A program made the position numbers and the translations under genes. Positions 1 to 6,151 of a DNA stretch of 6,151 bases are shown one piece after another. This stretch comes from M55B118 sp964501715 (lineage in GTDB: Bacteria > Bacillota_I > Bacilli_A > Izemoplasmatales > Izemoplasmataceae). The stretch is taken from contig CAZCTR010000038.1 of the NCBI GenBank assembly GCA_964501715.1, positions 1 through 6,151 on the forward strand, read 5' to 3'. How positions within the stretch are numbered: the stretch's first letter is position 1; each line of letters begins with the position of its first letter. The notes beneath the pieces are model-generated. The model saw only the letters and a list, made by a program, of their open reading frames with translations. It had not been told where the DNA came from and did not search any database.

Positions 1-206
1 CCGACATGGATGGTCTCGCCGACTTCGGCGCCTTTTTTCTTGAGGATGCCATCTTCAGGGGACGGCATCTCCGCGTTGACTTTGTCGGTCTCGACGACAC
101 AGAGGGTCTCGCCCTCTTCGACTTTGTCGCCGACGTCATAGTGCCATTTCAGGATTTGGCCTTCGTGGATGCCTTCACCCACGTCGGGGAATTTAAAGTT
201 TATCAT
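1..206 (-). CDS. pdhC: Pyruvate dehydrogenase E2 (dihydrolipoamide acetyltransferase), N-terminal fragment
   Basis: This is the N-terminal 68 codons of the E2 core of the pyruvate dehydrogenase complex; the gene runs off the window edge. E2 carries acetyl groups from E1 on a swinging lipoyl arm and transfers them to CoA. The visible part is a nearly complete lipoyl (biotinyl/lipoyl-attachment) domain. It opens MINFKFPDVGEGIHEG, the usual PD(V/I)GEGIHEG start, and holds ETDKVNAEMPSP, in which Lys42 is the expected lipoylated lysine at the tip of the hairpin. The ATG at 206 is preceded by AAGGAGG at 214-220, which overlaps the pdhB stop codon, so translation is probably coupled to pdhB. The 12-base gap and the E1 alpha/E1 beta genes upstream make pyruvate dehydrogenase the best reading. 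A branched-chain or acetoin dehydrogenase E2 cannot be excluded, because the subunit-binding and catalytic domains are not in view. Confidence 0.9.
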   Translation of the reverse strand, partial: MINFKFPDVGEGIHEGQILKWHYDVGDKVEEGETLCVVETDKVNAEMPSPEDGILKKKGAEVGETIHV

Positions 207-218
207 GGTTCGGCCTCC

Positions 219-1205
219 TTATTCGAATGTGGCGATTTCTTTTATTTTCTTGGCGATGAGTTCGGGTTTGATGATCTGGTGGTGTTCGCCTTTGGGGAGC
301 GGGACTGTGATGTCATTGCCGGTGAGGCGTGTGGGCTGCGCTTCAAGGTGGAAGAAGGCGCCTTCGTTCACGCGGGCTACGAGTTCGCTGCCGATGCCGA
401 GGGTGCGCACGGCCTCGTGGACCACGAGGAACCTTCCGGTCTTCTTGACGGACTCGATGACGGTCTCGCTGTCCATCGGCGCGATGGTCCTGAGGTCGAT
501 GACCTCGACGGAGAAGTCCTCGTCTTCGAGGCTCTGGACGGCCTGAAGGGTGTCCTTCATGAGCGCGCCCCAGGCGACGACGGTGATGTCTTCGCCTTCT
601 TTCACGACTTTGGCCTTGCCGATGGGCACTTCGTATTCCTCGTCGGGGACCTCCTGCTTGAACGCGCGGTAGATGCGCTTGGGTTCGAAGTAGATGACCG
701 GGTCGTTGTCCTTGATGGCTGCGGTCAGGAGCCCTTTCGCATCATAGGGGGTCGAGGGGATGACGAGTTTCAGACCCGGAATGTGCGCGAAGAGGGTCTC
801 GAGTGCTTCGCTGTGGTGTTCGAGCGCATTGACGCCACCGCCGTAGGGCATGCGGATGGTGATGGGCATGGGGTATTTTCCGCGGGAGCGGTTGCGCATG
901 CGGGCCATGTGGGTGACGATCTGGTTGTAGCCCGGAAACATGAAGCCGGAGAACTGGATCTCGGGGACCGGGCGAAGGCCGTTGGCGGCCATGCCGATGG
1001 CGCTTCCGACAATCGCGGCTTCGGCGATCGGGGTGTCGAAGACACGGTCGATGCCGTGCTTTTTCTGCAGTCCGGCGGTGACACGGAAGACGCCTCCTTC
1101 GTATCCGGAGTCCTCGCCGAACACGACGACGTTCTCGTCTTTTTCGAGTTGCTGGTCAAGGGTCTTGTTGATGGCGTTTAACAAAGTGATCTCAGCCATG
1201 GTCAT
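219..1205 (-). CDS. pdhB: Pyruvate dehydrogenase E1 component, beta subunit
   Basis: This is the beta subunit of the thiamine-diphosphate-dependent alpha2beta2 E1, which decarboxylates pyruvate and acetylates the lipoyl arm of E2 in the cytoplasm. The protein is 328 residues, close to the family's usual 325. Typical landmarks in order are the FGED motif (residues 29-32), GGVFRVT (37-43), DTPIAEAAIVG with Glu62 at the position of the cofactor-activating glutamate, RPVPEIQF (78-85), PITIRMPYGGG (114-124), the EHHSEALE segment (129-136) and VIPSTPYDAKGLL (148-160). The C-terminal transketolase-like domain has DLRTIAPMD (237-245). The first ATG shares an ATGA overlap with the pdhA stop. A second in-frame ATG six bases on (1199) gives MAEITLL, which fits family N-termini equally well. 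GAGG at 1210-1213 lies 4 bases from the first and 10 from the second, so the exact start is uncertain. Residue numbers use the first ATG. Confidence 0.95.
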   Translation of the reverse strand: MTMAEITLLNAINKTLDQQLEKDENVVVFGEDSGYEGGVFRVTAGLQKKHGIDRVFDTPIAEAAIVGSAIGMAANGLRPVPEIQFSGFMFPGYNQIVTHMARMRNRSRGKYPMPITIRMPYGGGVNALEHHSEALETLFAHIPGLKLVIPSTPYDAKGLLTAAIKDNDPVIYFEPKRIYRAFKQEVPDEEYEVPIGKAKVVKEGEDITVVAWGALMKDTLQAVQSLEDEDFSVEVIDLRTIAPMDSETVIESVKKTGRFLVVHEAVRTLGIGSELVARVNEGAFFHLEAQPTRLTGNDITVPLPKGEHHQIIKPELIAKKIKEIATFE

Positions 1206-2284
1206 TCATCCTCGCTTTCTACACGTTTCTGGTTTTCCTTCTGCGCCTGCAAGTAAGGCGGCAGTGTCTCGTATGTGTAGTCGAAGACGTCGTCCACGGT
1301 GGGACGTTCGGTCTTCTCGACTTTCTTGAAGGTGTGCTTGATGAGTTCCTTGTATTCCTTGGTGAGGGCCTCGTCCTTTTCCTTGTTCCAAAGCTTGCGG
1401 TTGGCGAGGTAGGTGTACATCCTCTTGATCGGGTCCTTGCCTTTCCATTCCTCGACCTCTTCGTCTGTCCTGTAGATGGTGGGGTCGTCTGAAGTGGTGT
1501 GGGGACCCAGACGGTAAGTGACCGCCTCGATCAAGGTCGGACCCTTGCCGGAACGGGCACGGTCAAGCGCCTCTTTCGTGGCGACATACATCGCGAGGGG
1601 GTCGTTGCCGTCGACCTGGATGCCCGGGATGCCATAGGCGTAAGCCTTCTGCGCGAGCGTCTCGGCTTTCGTCTGGTCTTTTCTGGGCGTGGATATGGCG
1701 TAGTGGTTGTTTTGGATGATGACCACCATGGGCACATCCTTGGTCGCACCGAAGTTCATGCCTTCATGGAACTCGCCGTGCGAGGTGCCCCCATCACCGA
1801 TGTAGGCGATGGCCGCGGCGCCGGTGTTCTTGATCTTCGCCGCATAGGCGAGGCCGGCGGCGTGGGAGATCTGGCTTCCGATGGGGACGTTGACGGGCAG
1901 GATGTTCACGCCCTCGTCGTACTGGGAACCTCTTTCCATGCCATACCAATAAAGATAGTTCTGTTCGACCGACACGCCCTTATAATAAAGGGCTGCGGTT
2001 TCACGGAAGGCCTGGGCGAGCCAGTCCTTGTCCTCGCTCGCGGCCATGGGACCGACTTGTGCGGCCTCCTGGCCCATCGCGGGCGCAAAGGTGAGCATGC
2101 GGCCCTGGCGTTGGTACTGAAGGGCCTTTTCGTCGGACATGCGCGAGAGGCGCATGGTCTTATACATCTTGAGCAGTGTCTCGTCGTCGAGTTTGGGTTC
2201 AAGGTCCTGATTCACGACCTTGCCGTCCTTGTCGAGAATTTGCAGCTGCTTCTTCTCTAGGGGGTTGAAATCATCAAACAACAT
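1202..2284 (-). CDS. pdhA: Pyruvate dehydrogenase E1 component, alpha subunit
   Basis: This is the alpha subunit of the E1 heterotetramer and the first gene of the pdh operon. It is 360 residues, the normal length. The thiamine-diphosphate binding motif is clear: GDG at 163-165 and the closing NN at 192-193 (GDGGTSHGEFHEG ... IIQNNHYAIST). QRQGRMLTFAPAMGQEA (58-74) is the conserved substrate/cofactor segment. YRLGPHTTSDDP (257-268) is the flexible loop carrying the active-site His and the residues phosphorylated in mitochondrial homologues. The N-terminal arm before about residue 35 (LQILDKDGKVV) resembles the Firmicutes/Acholeplasma E1 alpha arm. The start is set by AGGAGG (2292-2297), seven bases before the ATG. 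Its TGA stop overlaps the pdhB start by ATGA, so the two subunits should be made in equal amounts. A branched-chain 2-oxoacid or acetoin dehydrogenase is the alternative, but the sequence fits pyruvate dehydrogenase better. Confidence 0.95.
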   Translation of the reverse strand: MLFDDFNPLEKKQLQILDKDGKVVNQDLEPKLDDETLLKMYKTMRLSRMSDEKALQYQRQGRMLTFAPAMGQEAAQVGPMAASEDKDWLAQAFRETAALYYKGVSVEQNYLYWYGMERGSQYDEGVNILPVNVPIGSQISHAAGLAYAAKIKNTGAAAIAYIGDGGTSHGEFHEGMNFGATKDVPMVVIIQNNHYAISTPRKDQTKAETLAQKAYAYGIPGIQVDGNDPLAMYVATKEALDRARSGKGPTLIEAVTYRLGPHTTSDDPTIYRTDEEVEEWKGKDPIKRMYTYLANRKLWNKEKDEALTKEYKELIKHTFKKVEKTERPTVDDVFDYTYETLPPYLQAQKENQKRVESEDE

Positions 2285-2291
2285 GGGGATG

Positions 2292-2297
2292 CCTCCT
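2292..2297 (-). promoter_or_regulatory. Ribosome binding site of pdhA
   Basis: The minus strand reads AGGAGG, seven bases before the pdhA ATG. It is a full match to the anti-Shine-Dalgarno core and fixes the pdhA start. The other genes here have weaker or stop-overlapping sites. Confidence 0.85.
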
Positions 2298-2437
2298 GTA
2301 TTTATATTTTTTACAAATTGTTTTAGAGAAAAAAATAAAATGGTGCTTTTTTAGGACAGTTTCATGATAACGTAGACCACCTGTGTTTGCACGCGAAATG
2401 CTCACATTGTAATCCTTATAAAAAGAGGGGGCAGCAT
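2298..2437 (-). promoter_or_regulatory. AT-rich upstream region of the pdh operon, promoter not resolved
   Basis: This gap of about 140 bases between the upstream terminator and the pdhA ribosome binding site should contain the pdh promoter, because the terminator isolates pdhA from the genes before it. It is much richer in A and T than the coding sequence. Possible -10 hexamers on the minus strand are TACAAT (2406-2411) and TATCAT (2364-2369), but each has only about a 3-of-6 match at the expected -35 position. A TATAAA at 2301-2306 is too close to the ribosome binding site to act as a normal -10. A weak interrupted hairpin, TGTG-a-GCA ... TGC-aaa-CACA, lies at about 2382-2406. No convincing cre site or riboswitch was recognised. 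Confidence 0.4.
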
Positions 2438-2483
2438 AAAAAAAGACCCTGACAAGTTTCAATCACTTGTCGGGGTCTTTTTT
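2438..2483 (-). terminator. Intrinsic terminator, probably bidirectional, between the small membrane gene and pdhA
   Basis: A 13-base-pair stem (2445-2457 with 2465-2477) encloses a 7-base loop and is flanked by a run of A at 2438-2444 and of T at 2478-2483. Transcripts in either direction would therefore have a U tract after the hairpin. On the minus strand the arms are GACCCCGACAAGT and ACTTGTCAGGGTC, with one internal C-A mismatch. On the plus strand the same position is a U-G wobble. For the minus-strand operon, the upstream arm is the last codons of the 125-residue membrane protein, and its TGA stop begins at the top of the stem. It should end the adh-fbp-membrane protein transcript and insulate pdhA. 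Confidence 0.9.
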
Positions 2484-2840
2484 GGGATCTTTCACAGTCG
2501 GGGTGTTTTCATCCCAGCGCTCGACGCCCCTTTTGTCCGGGTTCTTCGCGCGTCTTTCTTTCATGACGGCGGCTTCGTATTCCAATTTCTTCGTATGCCA
2601 GATGAACACCGCATTGGACGCGGAAGCCATGGTGAAAAAGACGGCGAAGATGGTGAACCCTGTCCTTCCGAGTCCGTAATCGTCGAAGAAGGGCTGGACC
2701 CAGAAATAGACCATGCTGGAAATGTAGAAAAGCAAGGGGATGAGCCCGAGCTGCCACTTGATTTTCATGAGCACAAAGGTGATGAAGATGCTTGCGGCTA
2801 CGCCGATGAGATAAAGCAGGAACAAAGCTAAAGCTTCCAT
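2463..2840 (-). CDS. Small three-helix membrane protein of unknown function
   Basis: I do not recognise a family for this 125-residue protein. It has three clear hydrophobic segments at about residues 3-25, 29-51 and 60-81, followed by a hydrophilic, highly charged tail of about 43 residues ending in Lys/Asp/Pro-rich sequence (DPKKDPDK). By the positive-inside rule, the Lys-containing link between helices 1 and 2 and the tail are cytoplasmic, and the DDYGLGR link is outside. No cysteine motif, enzymatic signature or cleavable signal peptide is visible; helix 1 is better read as a membrane anchor. The gene starts four bases after the fbp stop, and its GGAG ribosome binding site (2850-2853) lies inside the end of fbp, so the two are co-transcribed and probably translationally coupled. 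Its last codons form one arm of the terminator. The operonic setting and the hydrophobic pattern support a real gene; the function is open. Confidence 0.8.
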   Translation of the reverse strand: MEALALFLLYLIGVAASIFITFVLMKIKWQLGLIPLLFYISSMVYFWVQPFFDDYGLGRTGFTIFAVFFTMASASNAVFIWHTKKLEYEAAVMKERRAKNPDKRGVERWDENTPTVKDPKKDPDK

Positions 2841-2844
2841 GGGG

Positions 2845-4815
2845 TCACGCTCCGTTTTGTGTTTTTTCTGTTTCTTTCAAGACACCGTTACGGTAGAGGT
2901 CGATCAGTTTTGAAAGGTCGTCGATCTTGCGCTTGAGCGCTTGACCGTTGTCGGTGTCGTAGATGTAGGTTCTGCGGTCGGAGAGATCCTCGCTGTGAAG
3001 GACGCTCACGATGTCCGACTCGTCACGTATCAAGGCTTCATAGCTTTCAAAGCGGCTATGGGAGACGAGATAGAAGGCGTAGGAATCGCTTATGAGGGTA
3101 TAGCCGCCGATGCTTGTGTGGCTTGCGTATTCCTTCGACATCCCGCCGTCGATGAGATAGATGTGCTTGTCGGCGAGGACGACATCGTGACCGCGGGTGA
3201 TGTCGAGGGGCACATGGCCGTTCACGACCCGTCCTCTGTCGAACTCGATGCCGTAAGCGTTCAATATCCTCTCAAGGACCTTTCTTTTCTCCCTCAAGGT
3301 GAAATAGGGATTCATGATTTCCTTGTGAAGGGCCTTATCCTTGAGGAAGTACCTTTCGAATGTCCGCATGCGGTCTTTGGCGAAAAGTGGGCTCGTAGCC
3401 CCCTGCCAGAGCATCATGAAATAATCGCGTTCGAAGTTCTCCTTGTCGTAGCGGTTCAGATAGGCATTCCTTATTTTCTGTTCATACTTGTCGAAAAGCG
3501 CTTTTCCGCTGAAAGGCTCGCCATCGATGACTTGTGTCATGAAAGACCCATCATCATTAAGCGGGAAGCCCGCATGGAAAAGGAGGGTGTTGTTTGTCTT
3601 CTTGATCATCGAACCCTTGCGGAAAAGGAAGCGGACGTGTTTCTGAAGCATCTCGTTGTGCAAGAAAAGCTGGGTGAGATGGCGCATGACATGCGCCTCG
3701 TCCTCGTTGAGACGGTAAGGGTCCTCGGGGTCGATGGTCGGGAAAACGGCGTTTTCCATGGGGTAGGTCATGCCATCGATGGTGATCGTCCCCTCAACAT
3801 AGTCGATCTTGTGAAGGAGAAGCCGGTCGTCGAGGTTGAAACGCGGATTGCGTTCGATGACGGCTTTCTCGAGTTTGAACTGGATGATCGAGATTGCCTT
3901 GTGAAGCCGGGCGACAAACTTTCCCCCGCCAGGTTCCTCCGAGGTGTCCTTCTTGGGATAGAACGGGGTGCATGGGTCTTTCTTGTAAAGGCGGTTCGCG
4001 AGGTTGGAAAGGGGTCTAAGGTTGATGCCGTACCCGTCCTCGAGGCAATCGAGGTTGTTGTAGCGGGCGGCGATGCGTATGACGTTGGCGATCATCAGCA
4101 TGGACCCGCTCGCCGCCCCGAGCCAGATGATATCGTGGTTGCCCCACTGGATGTCGACGTGCTTCTGCCTGATGAGGCGTTCCATGACCATGTGCGGCTT
4201 GGGTCCGCGATCGAAGATGTCACCGACCACGTGGAGCCGGTCGATTGAGAGATGGCGGATGAAACGGCTCATCTCGACGATCATCTTCTTCTCCCGTTCG
4301 GTTTTGAAGATGGCTTCTATGATGGCCTCGTAGTAACGCGCCTTGTCCTGGGTCTTGTCCGATTCATAAAGCAGTTCCTGGATGATGTAGGCAAATTCTG
4401 CGGGAAGGGTCTTTCGCACCCTGGACTTGGTGTATTTCGAAGCGACGGTCCGCGCGAGGGCGACCATGCCTTCGAGAATCCCCTTGAGCAGGGACTTGAA
4501 GGCTGCTTCATCGAGTGTCTTCTGATATTTTCCGAGCATGTCGGTCGGGTAATAGATGAAGAAGGCGAGGCGACGTTGCTCAGCTTCGCTGAGATGTTTC
4601 ATGGTTGCGCCGATCTTCTCGCGAAGGATCCCCGAGGCGTTTTTGAGGTAGTGATTGAACGCATCGTATTCACCGTGTATGTCGGCGATGAAGTGCTCAG
4701 TGCCCTTGGGCAGGTTCAATATCGCGCTCAGGTTGATGAGTTCGGTGCTAGCGCTTTGGACGTTCGGGTATTTCTCGCTCAGAAGCGAGAAGTATTTCTG
4801 TTCATACGCATCCAT
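2845..4815 (-). CDS. fbp: Fructose-1,6-bisphosphatase, class III
   Basis: This enzyme hydrolyses fructose 1,6-bisphosphate to fructose 6-phosphate and phosphate, the committed step of gluconeogenesis, in the cytoplasm. At 656 residues it matches the large Firmicutes class III enzyme (B. subtilis Fbp is about 670) and not the roughly 330-residue class I form. The metallophosphatase (calcineurin-like) motifs are in order: DIH (45-47), GDIFDRG (198-204), GNHD (226-229), HAG (414-416) and GHVP (533-536), which together supply the metal ligands and catalytic residues. The B. subtilis enzyme is Mn-dependent and responds to PEP and AMP; whether this one does is inference. I chose the ATG at 4815 (MDAYEQKYF) because AAGGGG (4822-4827) sits six bases upstream. 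The in-frame ATG at 4839 would add eight residues and lacks such a site. It lies 41 bases after the alcohol dehydrogenase stop with no terminator between. Confidence 0.96.
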   Translation of the reverse strand: MDAYEQKYFSLLSEKYPNVQSASTELINLSAILNLPKGTEHFIADIHGEYDAFNHYLKNASGILREKIGATMKHLSEAEQRRLAFFIYYPTDMLGKYQKTLDEAAFKSLLKGILEGMVALARTVASKYTKSRVRKTLPAEFAYIIQELLYESDKTQDKARYYEAIIEAIFKTEREKKMIVEMSRFIRHLSIDRLHVVGDIFDRGPKPHMVMERLIRQKHVDIQWGNHDIIWLGAASGSMLMIANVIRIAARYNNLDCLEDGYGINLRPLSNLANRLYKKDPCTPFYPKKDTSEEPGGGKFVARLHKAISIIQFKLEKAVIERNPRFNLDDRLLLHKIDYVEGTITIDGMTYPMENAVFPTIDPEDPYRLNEDEAHVMRHLTQLFLHNEMLQKHVRFLFRKGSMIKKTNNTLLFHAGFPLNDDGSFMTQVIDGEPFSGKALFDKYEQKIRNAYLNRYDKENFERDYFMMLWQGATSPLFAKDRMRTFERYFLKDKALHKEIMNPYFTLREKRKVLERILNAYGIEFDRGRVVNGHVPLDITRGHDVVLADKHIYLIDGGMSKEYASHTSIGGYTLISDSYAFYLVSHSRFESYEALIRDESDIVSVLHSEDLSDRRTYIYDTDNGQALKRKIDDLSKLIDLYRNGVLKETEKTQNGA

Positions 4816-4821
4816 GCTTGT

Positions 4822-4831
4822 CCCCTTCCTT
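4822..4831 (-). promoter_or_regulatory. Ribosome binding site deciding the fbp start
   Basis: The minus strand reads AAGGAAGGGG, with the AAGGGG part ending six bases before the ATG at 4815. It lies inside the reading frame that would follow the earlier ATG at 4839, which has no purine-rich site ahead of it. This favours the shorter, 656-residue protein. Confidence 0.75.
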
Positions 4832-4856
4832 CCGTGCATATGTGTGCATCATGGTT

Positions 4857-6023
4857 TTAGCGGTTGCGCGCGTTGAGATAGATTTCTTCCGCGACGGCCT
4901 CATCGACCGTGATGAGTTTTCCGACGGGGCCGAGTTCCATCGTCTTAGCGGCCATCTCCTTGGCATCCTTTTCCGTGATGGTCACCCCGTTGTCCTCGAT
5001 GGATGCGGGTGCACCCCAGGTGCGGAACAGTTCGCGCAAGGCTTCCGGGACATCCTCGCCGTTTCCGCCGAAGACCTCACGGGCGAGACGGTCGAGCTTG
5101 AACTTGGTCATCCCGGGATTCTTCTTCAATGCGACCTCGATCCAGGATGGGAACAGGGTCGAAAGGGCATACCCGTGGGTGATGCCGTAGCGCATGGTGA
5201 AAGGATAGCTGATGCGGTGCGTCGCCCAGTCACCCACCTTGCCCTTGGAGAGGATCCAGTTCCAGGCAAGTGTGGCCGCCCAGCTTATGTTGGCACGGGT
5301 GTCGTAATCATCCTCGCCATCCTTGATGCGGTTGGTGTTCTCGATGACGCTTTTCAGGATGCCAAGCGCCATGTAGTCGGCGGTTTCCGTCCTGGGTGTG
5401 GGCGAGAAATACTGTTCGAATATGTGCATCATGATGTCGATCGAGCCCGCGAAGGTGTGGTGTCTTGGGACACTGAACGTATGCGCAGGGTCGATGATGG
5501 AGAATTCCGGAATGAGATGGGGGCTCGCGATGCCCCTTTTGTCTTTCGCCGCATCGTTTGAGAGCACCGTGTTTCCGTTGGTCTCGCTTCCGGTCGCGGC
5601 CAAGGTGAGTACGGTGCCTAGCGGCATCGCCTGCTTCACCGTACGTTTCTTGAGATAGGTCTCCCAGATCGCATCCTCCTCGATGAATACGGAGAAGGCG
5701 ATGGCCTTCGCCGCATCGATGACGCTGCCGCCTCCCGCGGCGAGTATGAAATCGACATCGTTTTCCTTCACCGTCCTGCGGCCTGAATAGACGCTTGCGA
5801 TATCCGGGTTCGGACGGACTCCGCTTTCCTCATAGACTTCGACACCGATTGTCTCACAGAGGGTGTGTATGCGCCCGTAGATGCCAAGGCTCTTGATCGA
5901 TTCGCGGCCGTAGACCAGGAGTATGCGCTTCACATCATTGCTTTTCAATAGTTCGGGGAGCTTTTCGAGCTGGTCTTTTCCGAACACGACATTGGTGGGG
6001 CTTCTGTATTCAAAATTATCCAT
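4857..6023 (-). CDS. Iron-containing alcohol dehydrogenase (butanol dehydrogenase/YqhD-like)
   Basis: This is a group III, metal-dependent, NAD(P)H-linked alcohol dehydrogenase of 388 residues, the usual length for the BdhA/YqhD/YugJ branch. It probably reduces an aldehyde to an alcohol in fermentation or aldehyde detoxification; the substrate cannot be read from sequence. The N-terminal Rossmann-like domain has GGGSVIDAAKAIA (97-109) for nucleotide binding, followed by TLAATGSETNG (140-150). The four metal ligands align with those of E. coli YqhD: Asp196 and His200 (SIDIMMH), His269 (DWATH) and His283 (GITHG). The usually conserved histidine four residues after the third ligand is Tyr273 here. 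The start at 6023 (MDNFEYRSPTNVVFGK) matches family N-termini and has AAGGA at 6033-6037. An upstream in-frame ATG at 6080 would add 19 atypical residues and would place the promoter inside the gene. It is the first gene of the unit leading into fbp. Confidence 0.93.
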   Translation of the reverse strand: MDNFEYRSPTNVVFGKDQLEKLPELLKSNDVKRILLVYGRESIKSLGIYGRIHTLCETIGVEVYEESGVRPNPDIASVYSGRRTVKENDVDFILAAGGGSVIDAAKAIAFSVFIEEDAIWETYLKKRTVKQAMPLGTVLTLAATGSETNGNTVLSNDAAKDKRGIASPHLIPEFSIIDPAHTFSVPRHHTFAGSIDIMMHIFEQYFSPTPRTETADYMALGILKSVIENTNRIKDGEDDYDTRANISWAATLAWNWILSKGKVGDWATHRISYPFTMRYGITHGYALSTLFPSWIEVALKKNPGMTKFKLDRLAREVFGGNGEDVPEALRELFRTWGAPASIEDNGVTITEKDAKEMAAKTMELGPVGKLITVDEAVAEEIYLNARNR

Positions 6024-6044
6024 GTTATCACGTCCTTTTAAGCT

Positions 6045-6073
6045 ATTATAACATAGAAACGCGCGCATGAAAT
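6045..6073 (-). promoter_or_regulatory. Extended -10 promoter of the alcohol dehydrogenase-fbp operon
   Basis: On the minus strand a perfect TATAAT (6045-6050) is preceded by TG with one base between, giving TGTTATAAT (6045-6053). After a 17-base spacer the -35 position reads ATTTCA (6068-6073), only 3 of 6 matches to TTGACA. An extended -10 commonly compensates for this with the housekeeping sigma factor. Transcription would begin near 6038, leaving a very short leader of about 15 bases that still holds the AAGGA ribosome binding site. Confidence 0.65.
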
Positions 6074-6090
6074 CTTCCAAACTGTGTAAT

Positions 6091-6130
6091 GTGTCACCCG
6101 AGTTTTACAGTTGTAGTGCTAAAACGACAC
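6091..6130. repeat. Nested inverted repeat upstream of the alcohol dehydrogenase promoter
   Basis: On the plus strand GTTTTA (6102-6107) and TAAAAC (6120-6125) are perfect inverted arms 12 bases apart. Outside them GTGTC (6091-6095) pairs with GACAC (6126-6130), with six unpaired bases on the left only. A further pair, AACTGT (6080-6085) and ACAGTT (6107-6112), overlaps them. The block lies about 20 bases beyond the -35 position. It has no U tract, so it is not an obvious terminator. It could be a regulator-binding site or chance. From 6081 to the window edge I see no assignable gene; the last bases may include the end of an upstream minus-strand gene. Confidence 0.4.
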
Positions 6131-6151
6131 TTCACCGTTCCTGGATTTCTC

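Noticed and set aside
6..1181. A 391-codon plus-strand open frame opposite pdhB and pdhC
   Set aside because: It is antisense to two strongly recognised genes and spans their junction. Its low-complexity Asp/Gly/Val/Phe-rich translation is the mirror of G/C-ending codons, and it has no ribosome binding site or family resemblance.
2382..2402. Possible catabolite-response (cre) element, TTTGCACGCGAAATGC, upstream of pdhA
   Set aside because: Only the central CG and a few flanking bases fit; the second A of the left half and the CA of the right half are missing.
2274..2462. A 62-codon minus-strand frame between the membrane protein gene and pdhA
   Set aside because: Its start sits inside the terminator and its end overlaps the pdhA start. 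The translation is typical of AT-rich non-coding DNA, and there is no ribosome binding site.
2941..4248. A 435-codon plus-strand open frame opposite fbp
   Set aside because: It lies entirely inside fbp on the other strand, where all catalytic motifs are intact. Its length is explained by biased codon use, and the translation resembles nothing known.
4830..4850. Small inverted repeat around TGCATATGTGTGCA between the alcohol dehydrogenase gene and fbp
   Set aside because: The arms are four bases with no T tract, too weak for a terminator or a confident operator.
6024..6080. N-terminal extension of the alcohol dehydrogenase from the ATG at 6080
   Set aside because: The extra 19 residues do not fit the family N-terminus, there is no ribosome binding site, and the -10 promoter element and the AAGGA site both fall inside this stretch.

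Overview
The window carries six protein-coding genes, all on the minus strand, in two transcription units separated by a strong intrinsic terminator. Reading in the direction of transcription (high to low coordinates), the first unit is an iron-type alcohol dehydrogenase (6023-4857), a class III fructose-1,6-bisphosphatase (4815-2845) and a small three-helix membrane protein of unknown function (2840-2463). It starts at an extended -10 promoter near 6045-6073 and ends at the hairpin at 2438-2483. The second unit is the start of a pyruvate dehydrogenase operon: pdhA (E1 alpha, 2284-1202), pdhB (E1 beta, 1205-219) and the lipoyl-domain end of pdhC (E2, 206 to the window edge).

The content suggests a low-GC-type Gram-positive lineage (Bacillota or an Acholeplasma-like relative). 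The FBPase is the large class III form typical of Firmicutes. E1 is the split alpha/beta type found in Bacillus and Acholeplasma. Ribosome binding sites are strong AGGAGG/AAGGGG-like sequences. The standard genetic code is used: TGA is a stop in pdhA, fbp and the small membrane gene, and Trp is TGG. Base composition is about even, with many codons ending in G or C, while the intergenic stretches are clearly AT-richer. The exact genus cannot be named from this sequence.

The genes sit around the central carbon node. Pyruvate dehydrogenase makes acetyl-CoA and NADH from pyruvate. The iron-type alcohol dehydrogenase could reoxidise reduced cofactor by turning an aldehyde into an alcohol. Fructose-1,6-bisphosphatase drives carbon back towards hexose phosphates. 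The role of the membrane protein is unknown.

I found no mobile element, CRISPR array, RNA gene or defence system, and no convincing novel system. The points most worth a second look are the unassigned membrane protein coupled to fbp, a His-to-Tyr change in the alcohol dehydrogenase active-site signature, a terminator whose stem is partly coding, and a nested inverted repeat upstream of the alcohol dehydrogenase promoter.
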